This document shows positions 1-11,629 of a stretch of DNA of 64,000 nucleotides, piece by piece. The stretch is from contig NC_080067.1 in assembly GCF_949987535.1 (NCBI RefSeq), positions 60,632,405-60,696,404 on the forward strand, given 5' to 3'. This DNA is from Balaenoptera acutorostrata (Eukaryota > Chordata > Mammalia > Artiodactyla > Balaenopteridae). A model generated the notes under the pieces. That model was not told where the DNA came from. It searched no databases and worked only from the letters and a program-made list of their open reading frames with translations. The first letter of the stretch is position 1; each line of letters begins with the position of its first letter. A program made the translations under genes and the position numbers.

Positions 1-398
1 AACTAGGGTGGTACCCAGATAACTGTATTTTAACAGATATCCCAGGAGATTTTAATGCAAGTTCTTTGAGTCACACATTGATAAACTCTATACTAGAGAC
101 TTTGCTATGACTTTTCCAGATATTTATTTTCTGGTTATTGTCTCTGGGAATGACCTCCAGGGAAGGCCAAACCTTATCCCTAAGTCTCAGCACAGTCTTT
201 AAGTTTCAATAGGCTTAACTGAGCATAATGATCCTTTCAGAATGGTACTCAATTACATTTATATGAGACAGACGTAGGATAATACAGGTTCTTCTATATA
301 GGACCTGCCACTACCTTTCACAGGGAACTTGAAAAAGTCATTTACCTATGTCCCTAATATGAAAAGGTTTGGCTAGATCTACAGTGCAGGTATTTACT
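1..398. other. No gene recognised; AT-rich unique DNA
   Basis: I see no coding, RNA or clear repeat signal here. It precedes the first L2-like tail. Confidence 0.5.
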
Positions 399-450
399 CC
401 AACATACAAAACACATTTATTGAATGCCTACTATGTGCTAGGCACTAAAG
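399..450 (-). repeat. L2 LINE 3' tail fragment
   Basis: The phrase TTTATTGAATGCCTACTATG followed by a GCTAGGCACT stretch is the reverse complement of the familiar L2 3' end (…GGCACATAGTAGGCGCTCAATAAA). Only the tail is recognisable, so this is an ancient fragment. Confidence 0.6.
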
Positions 451-1530
451 TTTCCAACTCGTTTCTTCAGTGGGGACCTTTCAAATTCTAAAACTTCTAC
501 ACACCACCTTCTCCACATGATTGCTAACAGATTTCAGGTTCTATCAAGGTAGAAGAAAGTATTGTCAAATCACTATTATGGTTTCAGGAACACTTTAAAA
601 TAACTCCATTTGATAACTATTCAAAATAGCATTTAAATTGGTTTGAAAACTAGTGAGAAAGAGTACATATGAGATATTTTACTTCAGCTAAAGAAAACGA
701 TTGGTGTCCATATGGAATTACAGACCTCACACCACAACCCTGCGATTCCCCTGAGATCCACAGGCTGCGGCATGGAAACCACACAACTAGAGGCTCTTCG
801 AGGATTTCAAAGATCCCTAAATTCCAACTTACTGAGACTCTAAGACTGAGATTATTAATAGGAAATGTATTGGTAAGTTAAAAGTTATTAATTAAATATT
901 AATATTAATTAATTTTTTAATTAAAAATTAAAGTATATAACCTGATTTCCTTCTTATTTCTTCTTTCAGAATGTCAAAAGCTGGCTGAGAATGGAATAAA
1001 ATTCTCAAGATGCAAATCACTCAGTTGTAAGAAGAGGCATTTATGACAACAGTACATAGAACCATGAAATTAACTAGATCAGTTTTATTTTAATTTACCT
1101 TAGGCCATACTAATTGATTGCTTTGATTGGCTTATGCCTATAATACCAAGCCTAACTGTATTCAAAGTATTAGAGTGGCATTCTAAGTGCCCTTCTATTT
1201 TCACGATTATTTCTGGGAACTACAGACAAGACATCAAGTGGCCCAGTATCATCTTCATTACAATTTGGTCAACCTCAACCTTGGGGGAGCAATTTTGTCT
1301 ATATCAGCATAGAGACTAACAATCTGCACAAGTTAGTCAATTCAGTTAGAAATCTATTAAACTACGTTTAAATTTATTTTTATAATAATGTAAGCGAACA
1401 CCTACATGGAATCACTTAATGTTTTTTTTTTTTTTTAACTGAGTGTGTTAGGTGTAAATCTGACCCCCGCGTTGTGGTCTCCTTATGAGCCCTGAGCACC
1501 TGTCATTCAACGGGCTGATCCTGATGCCCA
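451..1530. other. No gene recognised; AT-rich spacer
   Basis: Short ORFs here (for example 669-881 and 1134-1319) look like chance ORFs, with no recognisable motif. Positions 885-935 hold a very AT-rich, partly self-complementary TTAATTAA-type run that could extrude or melt easily. Nothing else is supported. Confidence 0.5.
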
Positions 1531-1592
1531 TCAGAGTGTCTGCACATAGCAGATGCTTCACAAATTTGCATTAAATGAATGAATGAATGAAC
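1531..1592 (+). repeat. L2 LINE 3' tail fragment
   Basis: The sequence CTGCACATAGCAGATGCTTC is followed by a short A-rich part and GAATGAATGAATGAA, the characteristic L2 3' terminus in plus orientation. The (GAAT)n end is part of the element rather than an independent microsatellite. Confidence 0.6.
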
Positions 1593-2593
1593 CAATAAAG
1601 GTAAATGAATGCTTTTTCTCTGTTTACTTTGTATCATTTAACAGATAGATACATGCACTTTCTTTTTTTTAAGCCTTTACGCTTCCTATGCTTTGGTCTT
1701 AAATATCATTTAGTGACCAGGAAATTTTAACATTCATTCCTGAAGTACCTATCTCGTTCATCAATGACTGTCTTACCTGCTGAAAGAATTCAGCTCCATG
1801 CTCTCTACACACAAATGCAGGTCTCTTGAATTTTACTACCACTAAACTGAACAGAAGGTCAATTTATTTAACAGCAATCCATTGAACACCAACAATTAAA
1901 GGTGCAACGAAGGACAAAACAGAGCATTCAGACTCAAGCCCTATCTGGAAGATCTTAAAATGTAGTGGGAGAGAAAGCACTTATACATAATAAATACCTA
2001 ACAAACTGTTAATAAATGCTACAGAAAAAGTACAGGTAAAGTGTTACGAAAAGTAATTAAATCAGCTATAGTTACTCTTAACTGGACTTGTGTAAAGGCT
2101 CAGAGAAAATGGCTAAGAAATTCAAGCCAATTTCAGTAGTCCTATTTCATCTGTTCTTTTGTGAGCAAAAATTCCCACTGACCTTAATGTTAAATAGGTG
2201 ATTCACTATTTATTCACGTCTCTACTATTTCATTATAATACATAAGTATGTAATTAAATGTTCATGCCCAAATCCAAGAATCTCAAACAAGTTTCTCTGC
2301 CTGAAATTGTAAGCCCTTAATTTTATACTCACCTGTCTATCTACCAAGATTCCTAATATAATAATTTGGATTTAAGCCACAACTGATATTCAAATGTTAG
2401 ATGCAGTCTTGGTAAGTCCAATGCAATAGTGATTACTTTTCAGTAGTGTGCCAAACCTGTACTGTTTGTATCAGTAGTCATCTGATCCGTTAATTTTAGG
2501 TGATAGCATCTGAAGACCTTTTATTCCCAAAGTTGAAACTTAGGTTGTAGCATTTAGAGGCAGGCCAATTACCTGATATAGCTTTGGTTTTTT
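1593..2593. other. No gene recognised
   Basis: AT-rich unique sequence with no supported ORF or repeat. Confidence 0.5.
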
Positions 2594-2732
2594 ATTGTAC
2601 TTTTATTTATTTTTTTTTGGAGGGTGGTTTGGAGCTGTTTATTGACTCGTCATTAGCAGACCCAGACCCATTTGGGGTAACAAGTGATGTGGTCTTAATT
2701 CCTTTATTTGCTTTTTCTTAATTGTACTTTTA
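2594..2732 (-). pseudogene. Short 5'-truncated retrocopy-like insertion, parent unknown
   Basis: A 12-bp direct repeat ATTGTACTTTTA (2594-2605 and 2721-2732) flanks about 115 bp that begins with a T-rich run, so the insert reads on the minus strand and ends in poly-A. In that orientation an AATAAA signal lies roughly 20-25 nt before the A-rich tail. A duplication, a 3' tail and a polyadenylation signal are the marks of an L1-mediated copy of an mRNA 3' end. No protein was recognised in any of the three frames. An unclassified SINE or other retroposed RNA is the alternative. Confidence 0.45.
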
Positions 2733-4216
2733 AAGTTTCAATCTCTGTGTTACATTAGGAAGATGCAAAACAATTTATTTTTCTAAGCATCACCAGCGTT
2801 TTGCCAAGTAAGAGATTTTTAAGGGGAAGAATTATTTGTGACATAAAAGCCATTAAAATACACCTGTTACCTCTCAAGTTGAAAGATTAAAGGATTTAGA
2901 TAAATATGTAGAGGTAAGAATAATACCAGAATCCAGCACCAGTGCCATTTTTGTGTAAAAATGACTGATAGTAATTTACATCTCACATTGGATACACAAA
3001 ATGTTGTCAAGCCTGATTAATACTAAAACTGATGGTATCTTTTTCAGTTTAATAACGTGGATTCCAATTACTCTACCTGCTATGATTAAGGAGAGGCCAC
3101 AAAACATTTGATAATTACTAGATGAGATTGTGACAAATTTTTTTACTGGCCTGAATTTTTCCAAATTGCTAAGATAGTTTAAAACTATTTAATAATGCCC
3201 TGAATGCAAACAATGTATTTACCTGAGGTAGACTCAGTCTTTAGGAACCTAAAGTTGGGACAGTTTAGGGGATCCCAGGAGGGCCTGGGTAAAGAACACA
3301 AAATTACTAGTACAAAAATCAAGTACAGCACCTTGAAAGGGTCCAGATCAAGAGAGAAAACCTGAAGCATAAGCATCCTCAGTTTCATGGTAATCCCCTC
3401 TGACCAAAATTTACAGTTTTTAACAATATGTTTGGTTTTAAAGGCTCGCCATACAGAGGCTGGCTCAGTTCTCCTAGATAATAATAACATAATTATTATT
3501 ATAACAATAATAACATGATTATTCCTATGAATTGTGCCTGATGATTTCTAAAGTCTTTCTTGCCAGATGCTGCTGGTAGTATAATATGACTGATATTCTA
3601 TGTAGAGTTTATCCTGCTGGTAGATAGCAGGCTTAAACTTCAGAAGAGATGAACTGCATTGTTAAATTACTATATCCTTTCTTTCTATCTGAAAAAAAAA
3701 AGTTACAAAATTTTACAGATAACCATATGTTTCAGAGAAGCCTTAGATTTTTATTATTATTGAAATTAACTTAACAAATATGAATTCAAGCTTTGATCTC
3801 TAGATACTTTGATCAATAAAACAAAAAATTATAATTATTCATGCATTTGGCCTTTCTTTAAATCTAGCCGGCCTAAGTCTCCAAAAGATTTTTTGTAGAT
3901 TGAAACTAGATTCTCCCAAGTGGATTGATTTCTTCAAGAAAATTAAAGCAGTGCAGAAAAGAAGAAAGTTATTGCATAAATTGTCTTGGTTTTTGATCAA
4001 AGATAGATAACTGTTTTCCTACTTTGAGTTCTAGAGAATAAGGAAGAAGGCCTTGTAACAAAAGGCTTTCTTGACCTTTAATAGTGGAAAAGAAATGATT
4101 GAATACTATTCTCTCCTTTAAAATTCGTCCAAAAACTTTTCTCAGAGGCCATAGGGTTTTGATAGAACCCTAACATAAGCATGTGCAGAAAGTTTGTATG
4201 TGTGTTCATATATATA
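2733..4216. other. No gene recognised; AT-rich spacer
   Basis: ORFs at 2976-3164 and 3185-3490 on the minus strand lack any recognisable domain and are most likely chance ORFs. A short (ATT)n-like patch lies at about 3478-3520. Confidence 0.5.
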
Positions 4217-4562
4217 ATAGTCTGACCTCCACATCCATAGGCTCCACATCTGCAAATCCAACCAACTGCAGTTTAAAATATTCAGAAAAAATATTCCAGA
4301 AAGTTCCAAAAAGCAAAACTTGAATTTGCCAAGAGCCAGCAATTATTTACATGGCATTTACATTGTATTTACAACTATCTACATATCATTTACATTGTAT
4401 TAGGTATTAAAAGTAATCTAGAGATGATTTATATGGGAAGGATGTTTGTAGGTTATATGAAAATACGATGCCATTTTATATAAGGGATTTGAGCACCTAT
4501 GAGTTTCGGTATCTGAGAGGGTCTTGGAACCAATCCCCTATGGATACCAAGGGCTGACTATA
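4217..4562. mobile_element. Tigger/pogo-like nonautonomous DNA transposon
   Basis: The ends form an imperfect terminal inverted repeat: the left end TAGTCTGACCTCCACATCC pairs with the reverse complement of the right end, TAGTCAGCCCTTGGTATCC. The outermost bases are TA-rich, as expected for TA-targeting Tc1/mariner/pogo elements. The interior, with the TTTACATTGTATTAGGTATT phrase and a right end reading ATAAGGGATTTGAGCACCTA, matches my memory of the MER2/MER44/Tigger group; I cannot fix the exact subfamily. At about 345 bp it is too short to encode a transposase. Confidence 0.7.
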
Positions 4563-4592
4563 CATATACATATACACACACACACACACACA
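4561..4592. repeat. (TA/CA)n microsatellite
   Basis: A TACATA run passes into an uninterrupted CA dinucleotide run between the Tigger-like element and the L1 5' UTR. Confidence 0.9.
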
Positions 4593-4599
4593 GAGAAGG

Positions 4600-6231
4600 A
4601 GAGAGATATTGTGAGATATCTCAGGCAGGGGCTGGGAGCTGAGGCTCCGGCTTCGGTCGGATCCCAGGGAGAGGACTGGGGTTGGAGGCGTGAACACAGC
4701 CTGAAGGGGGCTAGAGCGCCACAGCTAGCCGGGAGGGAGTCCAGGAAAAAGTCTGGAGCTGCTGAAGAGGCAAGAGACTTTTTCTTGCCTCTTTGTTTCC
4801 TGGTGCGCCAGGAGAGGGGATTAAGAGCGCCCCTTAAAGGAGCTCCAGAGACGGGCGCGAGCCGCGGCTATCAGCACAGACCCCAGAGACGGGCATGAGA
4901 CGCTAAGGCTGCTGCTGCCGCCACTAAGAAGCCTGTGTGCGAGCACAGGTCACTCTCCACACCGCCGCTCCCGGAAGCCTGCGCAGCCCGCCACTGCCAG
5001 GTTCCCGTGATCCAGGGACAACTTACCCGGGAGAATGCACGGCGCGCCTCAGGCTGCTGCAACATCATGCCAGCCTCTGCCGCCGCAGGCTCGCCCCGCA
5101 TCCGTACCCTCCCTCTCACTGGCCTGAGTGAGCCAGAGCCCCCGAATCAGCTGCTTCTTTAACCCCGTCCTGTCTGAGCGGGAAACAGACGCCCTCAGGC
5201 GACCTACACGCAGAGGCGGGTCCAAATCCAAAGCTGAACCCCAGAAGCTGTGCAAACAAAGAAGAGAAAGGGAAATCCCTCCCAGCAGCCTCAGGAGCAG
5301 CGGATTAAAGCTCCACAATCAACTTGATATAACCTCCATCTGTGGAATACCTGACTAGACCAAGAATCATCCCAAATCGAGGAGGTGGACTTTGGGAGCA
5401 ACGATATATATATATATTTTTTTTTTTCTTTCTTTTCCTCTTTTTCTAAGTGTGTATGTGTATGTTTCTTTGTGTAATTTTGTCTGTATACCTTTGCTTT
5501 TACCATTTGTCCTAGGGTTCTGCCGGTCCATTTTTTTTGTTTTGTTTTTTTAGTATACATTTTAGCACCTGTTATAACTGGTGGATTTGTTTTTCGGTTT
5601 GGTTGCTCTCTTCCTTCTTTCTTTCTATTTTTTCTTTCTATTTTTTTATTACCTTTTAATTTTTTTATTTTTAATAATCATTTTTTATTTTAATTATTTT
5701 TTTTTCTTTCTTTTTTTCTCCCTTTTCTTCTAGGTGTGTGGCTGACAGGGATTTGGTGCTCTGGCTGGGTATGAGGCCTGTGCCTCTGAGGTGGGAGAGG
5801 CAAGTTCAGGACATTGGTCCACCAGAGACCTCCCAGCTCCAGGTAATATCAAACAGCAAAAGCTCTCCCAGAGATCTCCAACTCAACGCTAAGACCCAGC
5901 TCCACTCAATGACCAGCAAGCTACAGTGCTGGACACCCTATGCCAAACAACTAGCAAGACAGAAACACCACTCCACCCATTAGCAGAGAGGCTGCCTAAA
6001 ATCATATTAAGGTCACAAACACCCCAAACACACCACCAGACGTAGTCCTCCCCACCAGAAACACAAGATCCAGCCTCATCCACCAGAACACAGGCACTAG
6101 TCCCCTCCACCATGAAACCTACACAACCCACAGAACCAACATTACCCACTGGGGGCAGACACCAAAAATTACGGGAACTATGAACCTACAGCCTGCGAAA
6201 AGGAGACCCCAAACACAGTAAGTTAAGCAAA
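4600..6231 (+). promoter_or_regulatory. L1-A 5' UTR with internal promoter region
   Basis: The first ~630 bases (4620-5250) are strikingly GC- and CpG-rich against AT-rich surroundings. They are followed by a long T-rich tract (5405-5740, with TTTCTTTC and TTTTTATT blocks) and an A/C-rich leader. In full-length mammalian L1s the 5' UTR carries an internal RNA polymerase II promoter, often with antisense activity. That role is family knowledge; only the composition and position are seen here. Short ORFs on both strands in this stretch (such as 4524-4898 and 5049-5318) are by-products of the GC-rich composition. Confidence 0.75.
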
Positions 6232-6777
6232 ATGAGAAGAAAGAGAAACACACAGCAGATGAAGGAGCAAGGTAAAAACCCACCAGACCAAACAAATGAA
6301 GAGGAAATAGGCAGTCTACCTGAAAAAGAATTCAAAGTAATGACAGTAAAGATGATCCAAAATCTTGGAAAGAGAATAGAGAAAATACAAGAAACGTATA
6401 ACAAGGACCTAGAAGAACTAAAGGGCAAACAAACAATGATGAACAACACATTAAATGAAATTAAAAATTATCTACAGGGAATCAGTAGCAGAATAACTGA
6501 GGCAGAAAAACGGATAAGTGCCCTGGAAGATAAAATACTGGAAATAACTACTGCAGAGCAGAATAAAGAAAAAAGAATGAAAAGAATTGAGGACAGTCTC
6601 AGAGACCTCTGGGACATTAAAAACACCAACATTCGAACTATAGGGCTCCCAGAAGAAGAAAAGAAAAAGAAAGGGACTGAGAAAATATTTGAAGAGATTA
6701 TAGGTGAAAACTTCCCTAATATGGGAAAGGAAATAGTTATCAAGTCCAGGAAGCACAGAGAGTCCCATACAGGATAA
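6232..6777 (+). pseudogene. L1-A ORF1 (RNA-binding chaperone), truncated by stop
   Basis: ORF1p is the L1 nucleic-acid-binding chaperone that coats L1 RNA. The open frame of 181 codons begins with a basic stretch (MRRKRNTQQM) and runs into a charged, coiled-coil-like region: residues about 35-130 are rich in Lys, Glu, Ile and Leu with heptad-like spacing (ITEAEKRISALEDKI). It then reaches the start of the RRM-like section (NIRTIGLPEEE) and stops after RESHTG. Mammalian ORF1p is usually about 340 residues, so the RRM and C-terminal domain are lost. Downstream sequence at 6778-7115 continues L1-like DNA, with landmarks such as ACAGACAAGCAAAAGCTGAG, but in interrupted frames. The ATG is chosen because it fits the family N-terminus. 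Confidence 0.85.
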
Positions 6778-7172
6778 ATCCAAGGAGAAACATGCCAAGA
6801 CACATATTAATCAAATTTTCAAAAATTAACTACAAAGAAAAACTATTAAAAGCAGCAAGGGACAAACAACAAAAATATACAAGGGAATCCCCATAAGGTT
6901 ACCAGCTGATCTTTCAGCAGAAACTCTGCAAGCCAGAAGGGAGTGGCGGTATATATTTAAAGTAATGAAAGGGAAAAACCTACAACCAAGATTACCCAGC
7001 AAGGATCTCATTCAGATTCGACAGAGAAATTAAAACCTTCACAGACAAGCAAAAGCTGAGAGAGTTCAGCACCACCAAACCAGCGTTACAACAAATGCTA
7101 AAGGAACTTCTCTAGGCAGAAACACAGAAGAAGGAAAACACCTACAATAACAAATCCAAAACAATTAAGAAA

Positions 7173-10100
7173 ATGGTAATAGGAACATACATATCGATAA
7201 TTACCTTAAATGTAAGTGGACTAAATGCTCCAACCAAAAGATATAGACTGGCTGAATGAATACAAAAACAAGACCCATACATATGCTGTCTACAAGAGAC
7301 CCACTTCAGACCTAGGGACACATACAGACTGAAAGTGAGGGGATGCAAAAAGATATTCCATGCAAATGGAAATCAAAAGAAAGCTGGAGTAGCAATTCTC
7401 ATATCAGACAAAACAGACTTTAAAATAAAGAGTATTACAAGAGACAAAGAAGGACACTACATAATGATCAAGGGATCGATCCAAGAAGAAGATATAACAA
7501 TTGTAAATATTTATGCACCCAACATAGGAGCACCTCAATACATAAGGCAAATGCTAACAGCCATAAAAGGGGAAATTGACAGTAACACAATCAGAGTAGG
7601 GGACTTTAACACCCCACTTTCACCAATGGACAGATCATCCAAAATGAAAAGAAATAAGGAAGCACAAGCTTTAAATGATACATTAAACAATATGGACTTA
7701 ATTGATATTTATAGGACATTCCATCCAAAAACAACAGAATACACATTCTTCTCAAGTGCTCATGGAACATTCTCCAGGATAGATCACATCTTAGGTCACA
7801 AATCAAGCCTTGGTAAATTTAAGAAAATTGAAATCATATCAACTATCTTTTCCGACCACAATGCTATGAGACTAGATATCAATTACGGGAAAAAATCTGT
7901 AAGAAATACAAACACATGGAGGCTAAACAACACACTACTTAACAGCCAAGAGATCACTGAAGAAATCGAAGAGGAAATAAAAAAATACCTAGAAAAAAAT
8001 GACAATGAAAACATGACGACCCAAAACCTATGGGACACAGCAAAAGCACTTCTAAGAGGGAAGTTTATAGCAATACCATCCTACCTTAAGAAACAAGAAA
8101 CATCTCAAATAAACAACCTAACCTTGCACCTAAAGCAATTAGAGAAAGAAGAACAAAAAAACCCCAAAGCTAGCAGAAGGAAAGAAATCATAAAGATCAG
8201 ATCAAAAATAAATTAAAAAGAAATGAAGGAAATTATAGCAAAGATCAATAAAACTAAAAGCTGGTTCTTTGAGGAGATAAACAAAATTGATAAACCATTA
8301 GCCAGACTTATCAAGAAAAAAAGGGAGAAGACTGAAATCAATAGAGCTAGAAATGAAAAAGGTGAACTAACAACTGACACTGCAGAAATACAAAGGATGA
8401 TGAGAGATTACAAGCAACTATATGCCAATAAATGGACAACCTGGAAGAAATGGACAAATTCTTAGAAATGCACAACTTTCTGAGACTGAACCAGGAAGAA
8501 AGAGAAAATATGAACAGACCCATCACAAGCACTGAAATTGAAACTGTGATTAAAAATCTTCCAACAAACAAAAGCCCAGGAACAGATGGCTTCAAAGGCG
8601 AATTCTAGCAAACATTTAGAGAAGAGCTAACACCTATCCTTCTCAAACTCTTCCAAAATATAGCACAGGGAGGAACACTCCCAAACTCATTCTACGAGGC
8701 CACCATCACTCTGATACCAAAACCAGACAAAGATGTCACAAAGACAGAAAACTACAGGCCAATATCACTGATGAACATAGACGCAAAAATCCTCAACAAA
8801 ATACTAGCAAACAGAATCCAACAGCACATTAAAAGGATCATACGCTATGATCAAGTGGGGTTTATCCCAGGAATGCAAGGATTCTACAATAAATGCAAAT
8901 CAATCAACGTGATACACCATATTAACAAATTGGAGGAGATAAACCATATGATCATCTCAATAGATGCAGAGAAAGCTTTTGACAAAATTCAACACCCATT
9001 TATGATAAAAAACCCTCCAGAAAGTAGGCATAGAGGGAACTTTCCTACATAATAAAGGCCATATATGACAAACCCACAGCCAACATCGTCCTCAATGGTG
9101 AAAAACTGAAACCATTTGCGCTAAGATCAGGAACAAGACAAGGTTGCCCACTCTCACCACTATTATTCAACATAGTTTTGGAAGTTTTAGCCACAGCAAT
9201 CAGAGAAGAAAAAGAAATAAAAGGAATCCAAATCAGAAAAGAAGAATTACAGCTGTCACTGTTTGCAGATGCCATGATATTATACATAGAGAATCCTAAA
9301 GATGCTACCAGAAAACTACTAGAACTAATCAATGAATTTGGCCAAGTAGCAGGATACAAAATTAATGCACAGAAATCTCTTGCATTCTTATACACTAATG
9401 GTGAAAAATCTGAAAGTGAAATTAAGAAAACACTCCCATTTACCACTGCAGCAAAAAGAATAAAATATCTAGGAATAAACCTACCTAAGGAGACAAAAGA
9501 CCTGTATGCAGAAAATTATAAGACACTGATGAAATAAATTAAAGATGATACAAATAGATAGAGAGATATACCATGTTCTTAGAGTAGAAGAATCAACATT
9601 GTGAAAATGACTGTACTACCCAAAGCAATCTACAGATTCAATGCAATCCCTATCAAACTACCACAGGCATTTTTCACAGAACTAAAACAAAAAATTTCAC
9701 AATCTGTATGGAAACACAAATGGCCCAGAAGAGCCAAAGCAATCTTGAGAAAGAAAAACGGAGCTGGAGGAATCAGGTTTCCTGACTTCAGACTATACCA
9801 CAAAGCTACACTAATCAAGACAGTATGGTACTGGCACAGAAACAGAAATATAGGTCAATGGAACAGGATAGAAAGCCCAGAGATAAACCCACGCACATAT
9901 GGTCATCTTATCTTTGATAAAGGAGGCAAGAATATACAGAGGAGAAAAGACAGCTCTTCAATAAGTGGTGCTGGGAAAACTGGACAGCTACATGTAAAAG
10001 AATGAAATTAGAACACTCCCTAACACCATACACAAAAATAAACTCAAAATGGATTAAAGACCTAAATGTAAGGCCAGACACCTTCAAACTCTTAGAGGAA

Positions 10101-10984
10101 AACATAGGCAGAACACTTTATGACATAAATCACAGCAAGATCCTTTTTGACCCACGTCCCAGAGAAATGGAAATAAAAACAAAAATAAACAAATTGGACC
10201 TAATGAAACTTAAAAGCTTTTGCACAGTAAATGAAACCATAAACAAGACGAAAAGACAACCCTCAGAATGGGAGAAAACATTTGCAAATGAAGCAACTGA
10301 CAATGGATTAACGTCCAAAATTTACAAGCAGCTCATGCAGTTCAGGATCAAAAAACCAAACAACCCAATCCAAAAATGGGCAGAAGACCTAAATAGACAT
10401 TTCTCCAAAGAAGATATACAGATTGCCAACAAACACATGAAAGAATGCTCACCATCACTAATCATTAGAGAAATGCAAATCAAAACTACAATGAGGTATC
10501 ACCTCACACGGGTCAGAATGGCCATCATAAAAAATCTACAAACCGTAAATGCTGGAGAGGGTGTGGAGAAAAGGGAACCCTCTTGCACTGTTGGTGGGAA
10601 TGTAAATTGATACAGCCACTAAGGAGAACAGTATGGAGGTTCCTTATGAAACTAAAAATAAAACTACCATATGACCCAGCAATCCCACTACTGGGCATAT
10701 ACCCTGAGAAAATCATAATTCAAAAAGAGTCATGTACCACAATGTTCATTGCAGCTCTATTTACAATAGCCAGGACATGGAAGCAACCTAAGTGTCCATC
10801 AACAGATGAATGGATAATGAAGATGTGGCACATATATACAATGGAATATTACTCAGCCATAAAAGGAAACAAAATTGAGTTATTTGTAAGTAGGTAGATG
10901 GACCTAGAGTCTGTCATACAGAGTGAAGTAAGTCAGAAAGAGAAAAACAAATCCCGTATGCTAACACATATATATGGAATCTAA
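7173..10984 (+). pseudogene. L1-A ORF2 (endonuclease-reverse transcriptase), inactivated
   Basis: ORF2p nicks target DNA and copies L1 RNA by target-primed reverse transcription. From the ATG at 7173 the apurinic-like endonuclease is readable: LNVSGLNAP, LQETHFR, IYAPNIG, GDFNTPLSPMDRSS, RIDHILGH and SDHNAMRLDI, covering the metal-binding and catalytic Asn, Glu, Asp and His positions. Reverse transcriptase landmarks follow: [42 protein letters not shown] and the catalytic box at 9262-9273, which reads FADA instead of FADD. The C-terminal segment ([28 protein letters not shown]) extends to 10984. Lesions include TGA at 7257 (expected Trp), stops at 8214 and 8606, a frameshift near 8436, another near 9010, and stops at about 9535-9560. 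Confidence 0.92.
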
Positions 10985-11373
10985 AAAAAATAAAAAAAAA
11001 TCGTTCTGAAGAATCTAGGGGCAGGACAGGAATAAAGATGCAGACGTAGAGAATGGACTTGAGGACACGGGGACGGGAAAAGGTAAGCTGGGATGAAGTG
11101 AGAGAGTGGCATGGACTTACATATACTACCAATTGTAAAATAGCTAGTGAGAAGCAGCTGCAAAGCACAGGGAGATCAGCTCAGTGCTCTGTGACCACCT
11201 AGAGAGGTGGGATAGGGAGGGTGGGAGGGAGACGCAAGAGGGAGGAGATATGGGGATATATGTATACATATAGCTGATTCACTTTGCTGTAAAGCAAAAA
11301 GTAACACACCCATTGTAAAGCAATTATACTCCAATAATGATGTTAAAAATAAATAAATACATAAAAATAAAGA
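10985..11373 (+). other. L1-A 3' UTR and A-rich tail
   Basis: This segment matches the 3' ends of L1-B (after 39592) and, in reverse, L1-C (before 42236). Shared landmarks are GGGCAGGACAGGAATAAAG, the G-rich GGGTGGGAGGGAGACGCAAG, and CAATTATACTCCAATAA before the A-rich end. The G-rich tract at about 11205-11250 is a typical L1 3' UTR feature that can form a quadruplex. A short ORF on the opposite strand (10914-11168) recurs in all three copies only because the sequence is shared. Confidence 0.85.
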
Positions 11374-11629
11374 TACCATATAATTATTATGTAATATTTA
11401 TGTTTCAAAGCATCTTCATGTCTACCATATTAATTAGTGGAAGTAAGACTCCTTGCTGGATGGTAATTGAAATTCTGTATTTGGAGGTAATTATTTAAAA
11501 ACTTAATTTTTTACTCATCATTTAAACATGTTTTCAATGACAATTGAAGGCTAGACACTACACTATAGGCGCTACAGATACATAGATAAACTGTTCATAG
11601 TTTCCTCCCTCAGCAATGAGCAAAGCCAT

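Larger units (their letters stand above)
4600..11373 (+). mobile_element. Near full-length L1 retrotransposon (L1-A), defective
   Basis: This 6.8-kb LINE-1 is laid out as GC-rich 5' UTR (about 4600-6231), ORF1 (6232 to about 7115), a short spacer, ORF2 (7173-10984), 3' UTR and an A-rich (AATAAATAAATACATAAAA) end at about 11347-11373. The length fits a complete mammalian L1, so it was not truncated on insertion. Both ORFs are broken. I could not find convincing target-site duplications: the 5' edge is ambiguous because it abuts the CA microsatellite. Divergence from L1-B and L1-C appears modest by eye, so it belongs to the same broad lineage. As it stands it cannot encode its own machinery. 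Confidence 0.93.

Noticed and set aside
4524..5560. Cluster of overlapping ORFs on both strands
   Set aside because: They fall in the GC-rich L1 5' UTR, where stop codons are rare by composition. No domain is visible and the frames overlap in conflicting ways.
7335..8216. Long 293-codon plus-strand ORF as a possible cellular gene
   Set aside because: It is the endonuclease part of L1-A ORF2 (IYAPNIG, GDFNTPL, SDHNAMRLDI) in the frame of the ATG at 7173, separated only by a TGA at 7257.
11374..11629. L1-A target-site duplication in the 3' flank
   Set aside because: AGATACCATATAATT has only weak similarity to the sequence at about 4600, so I did not claim a duplication.
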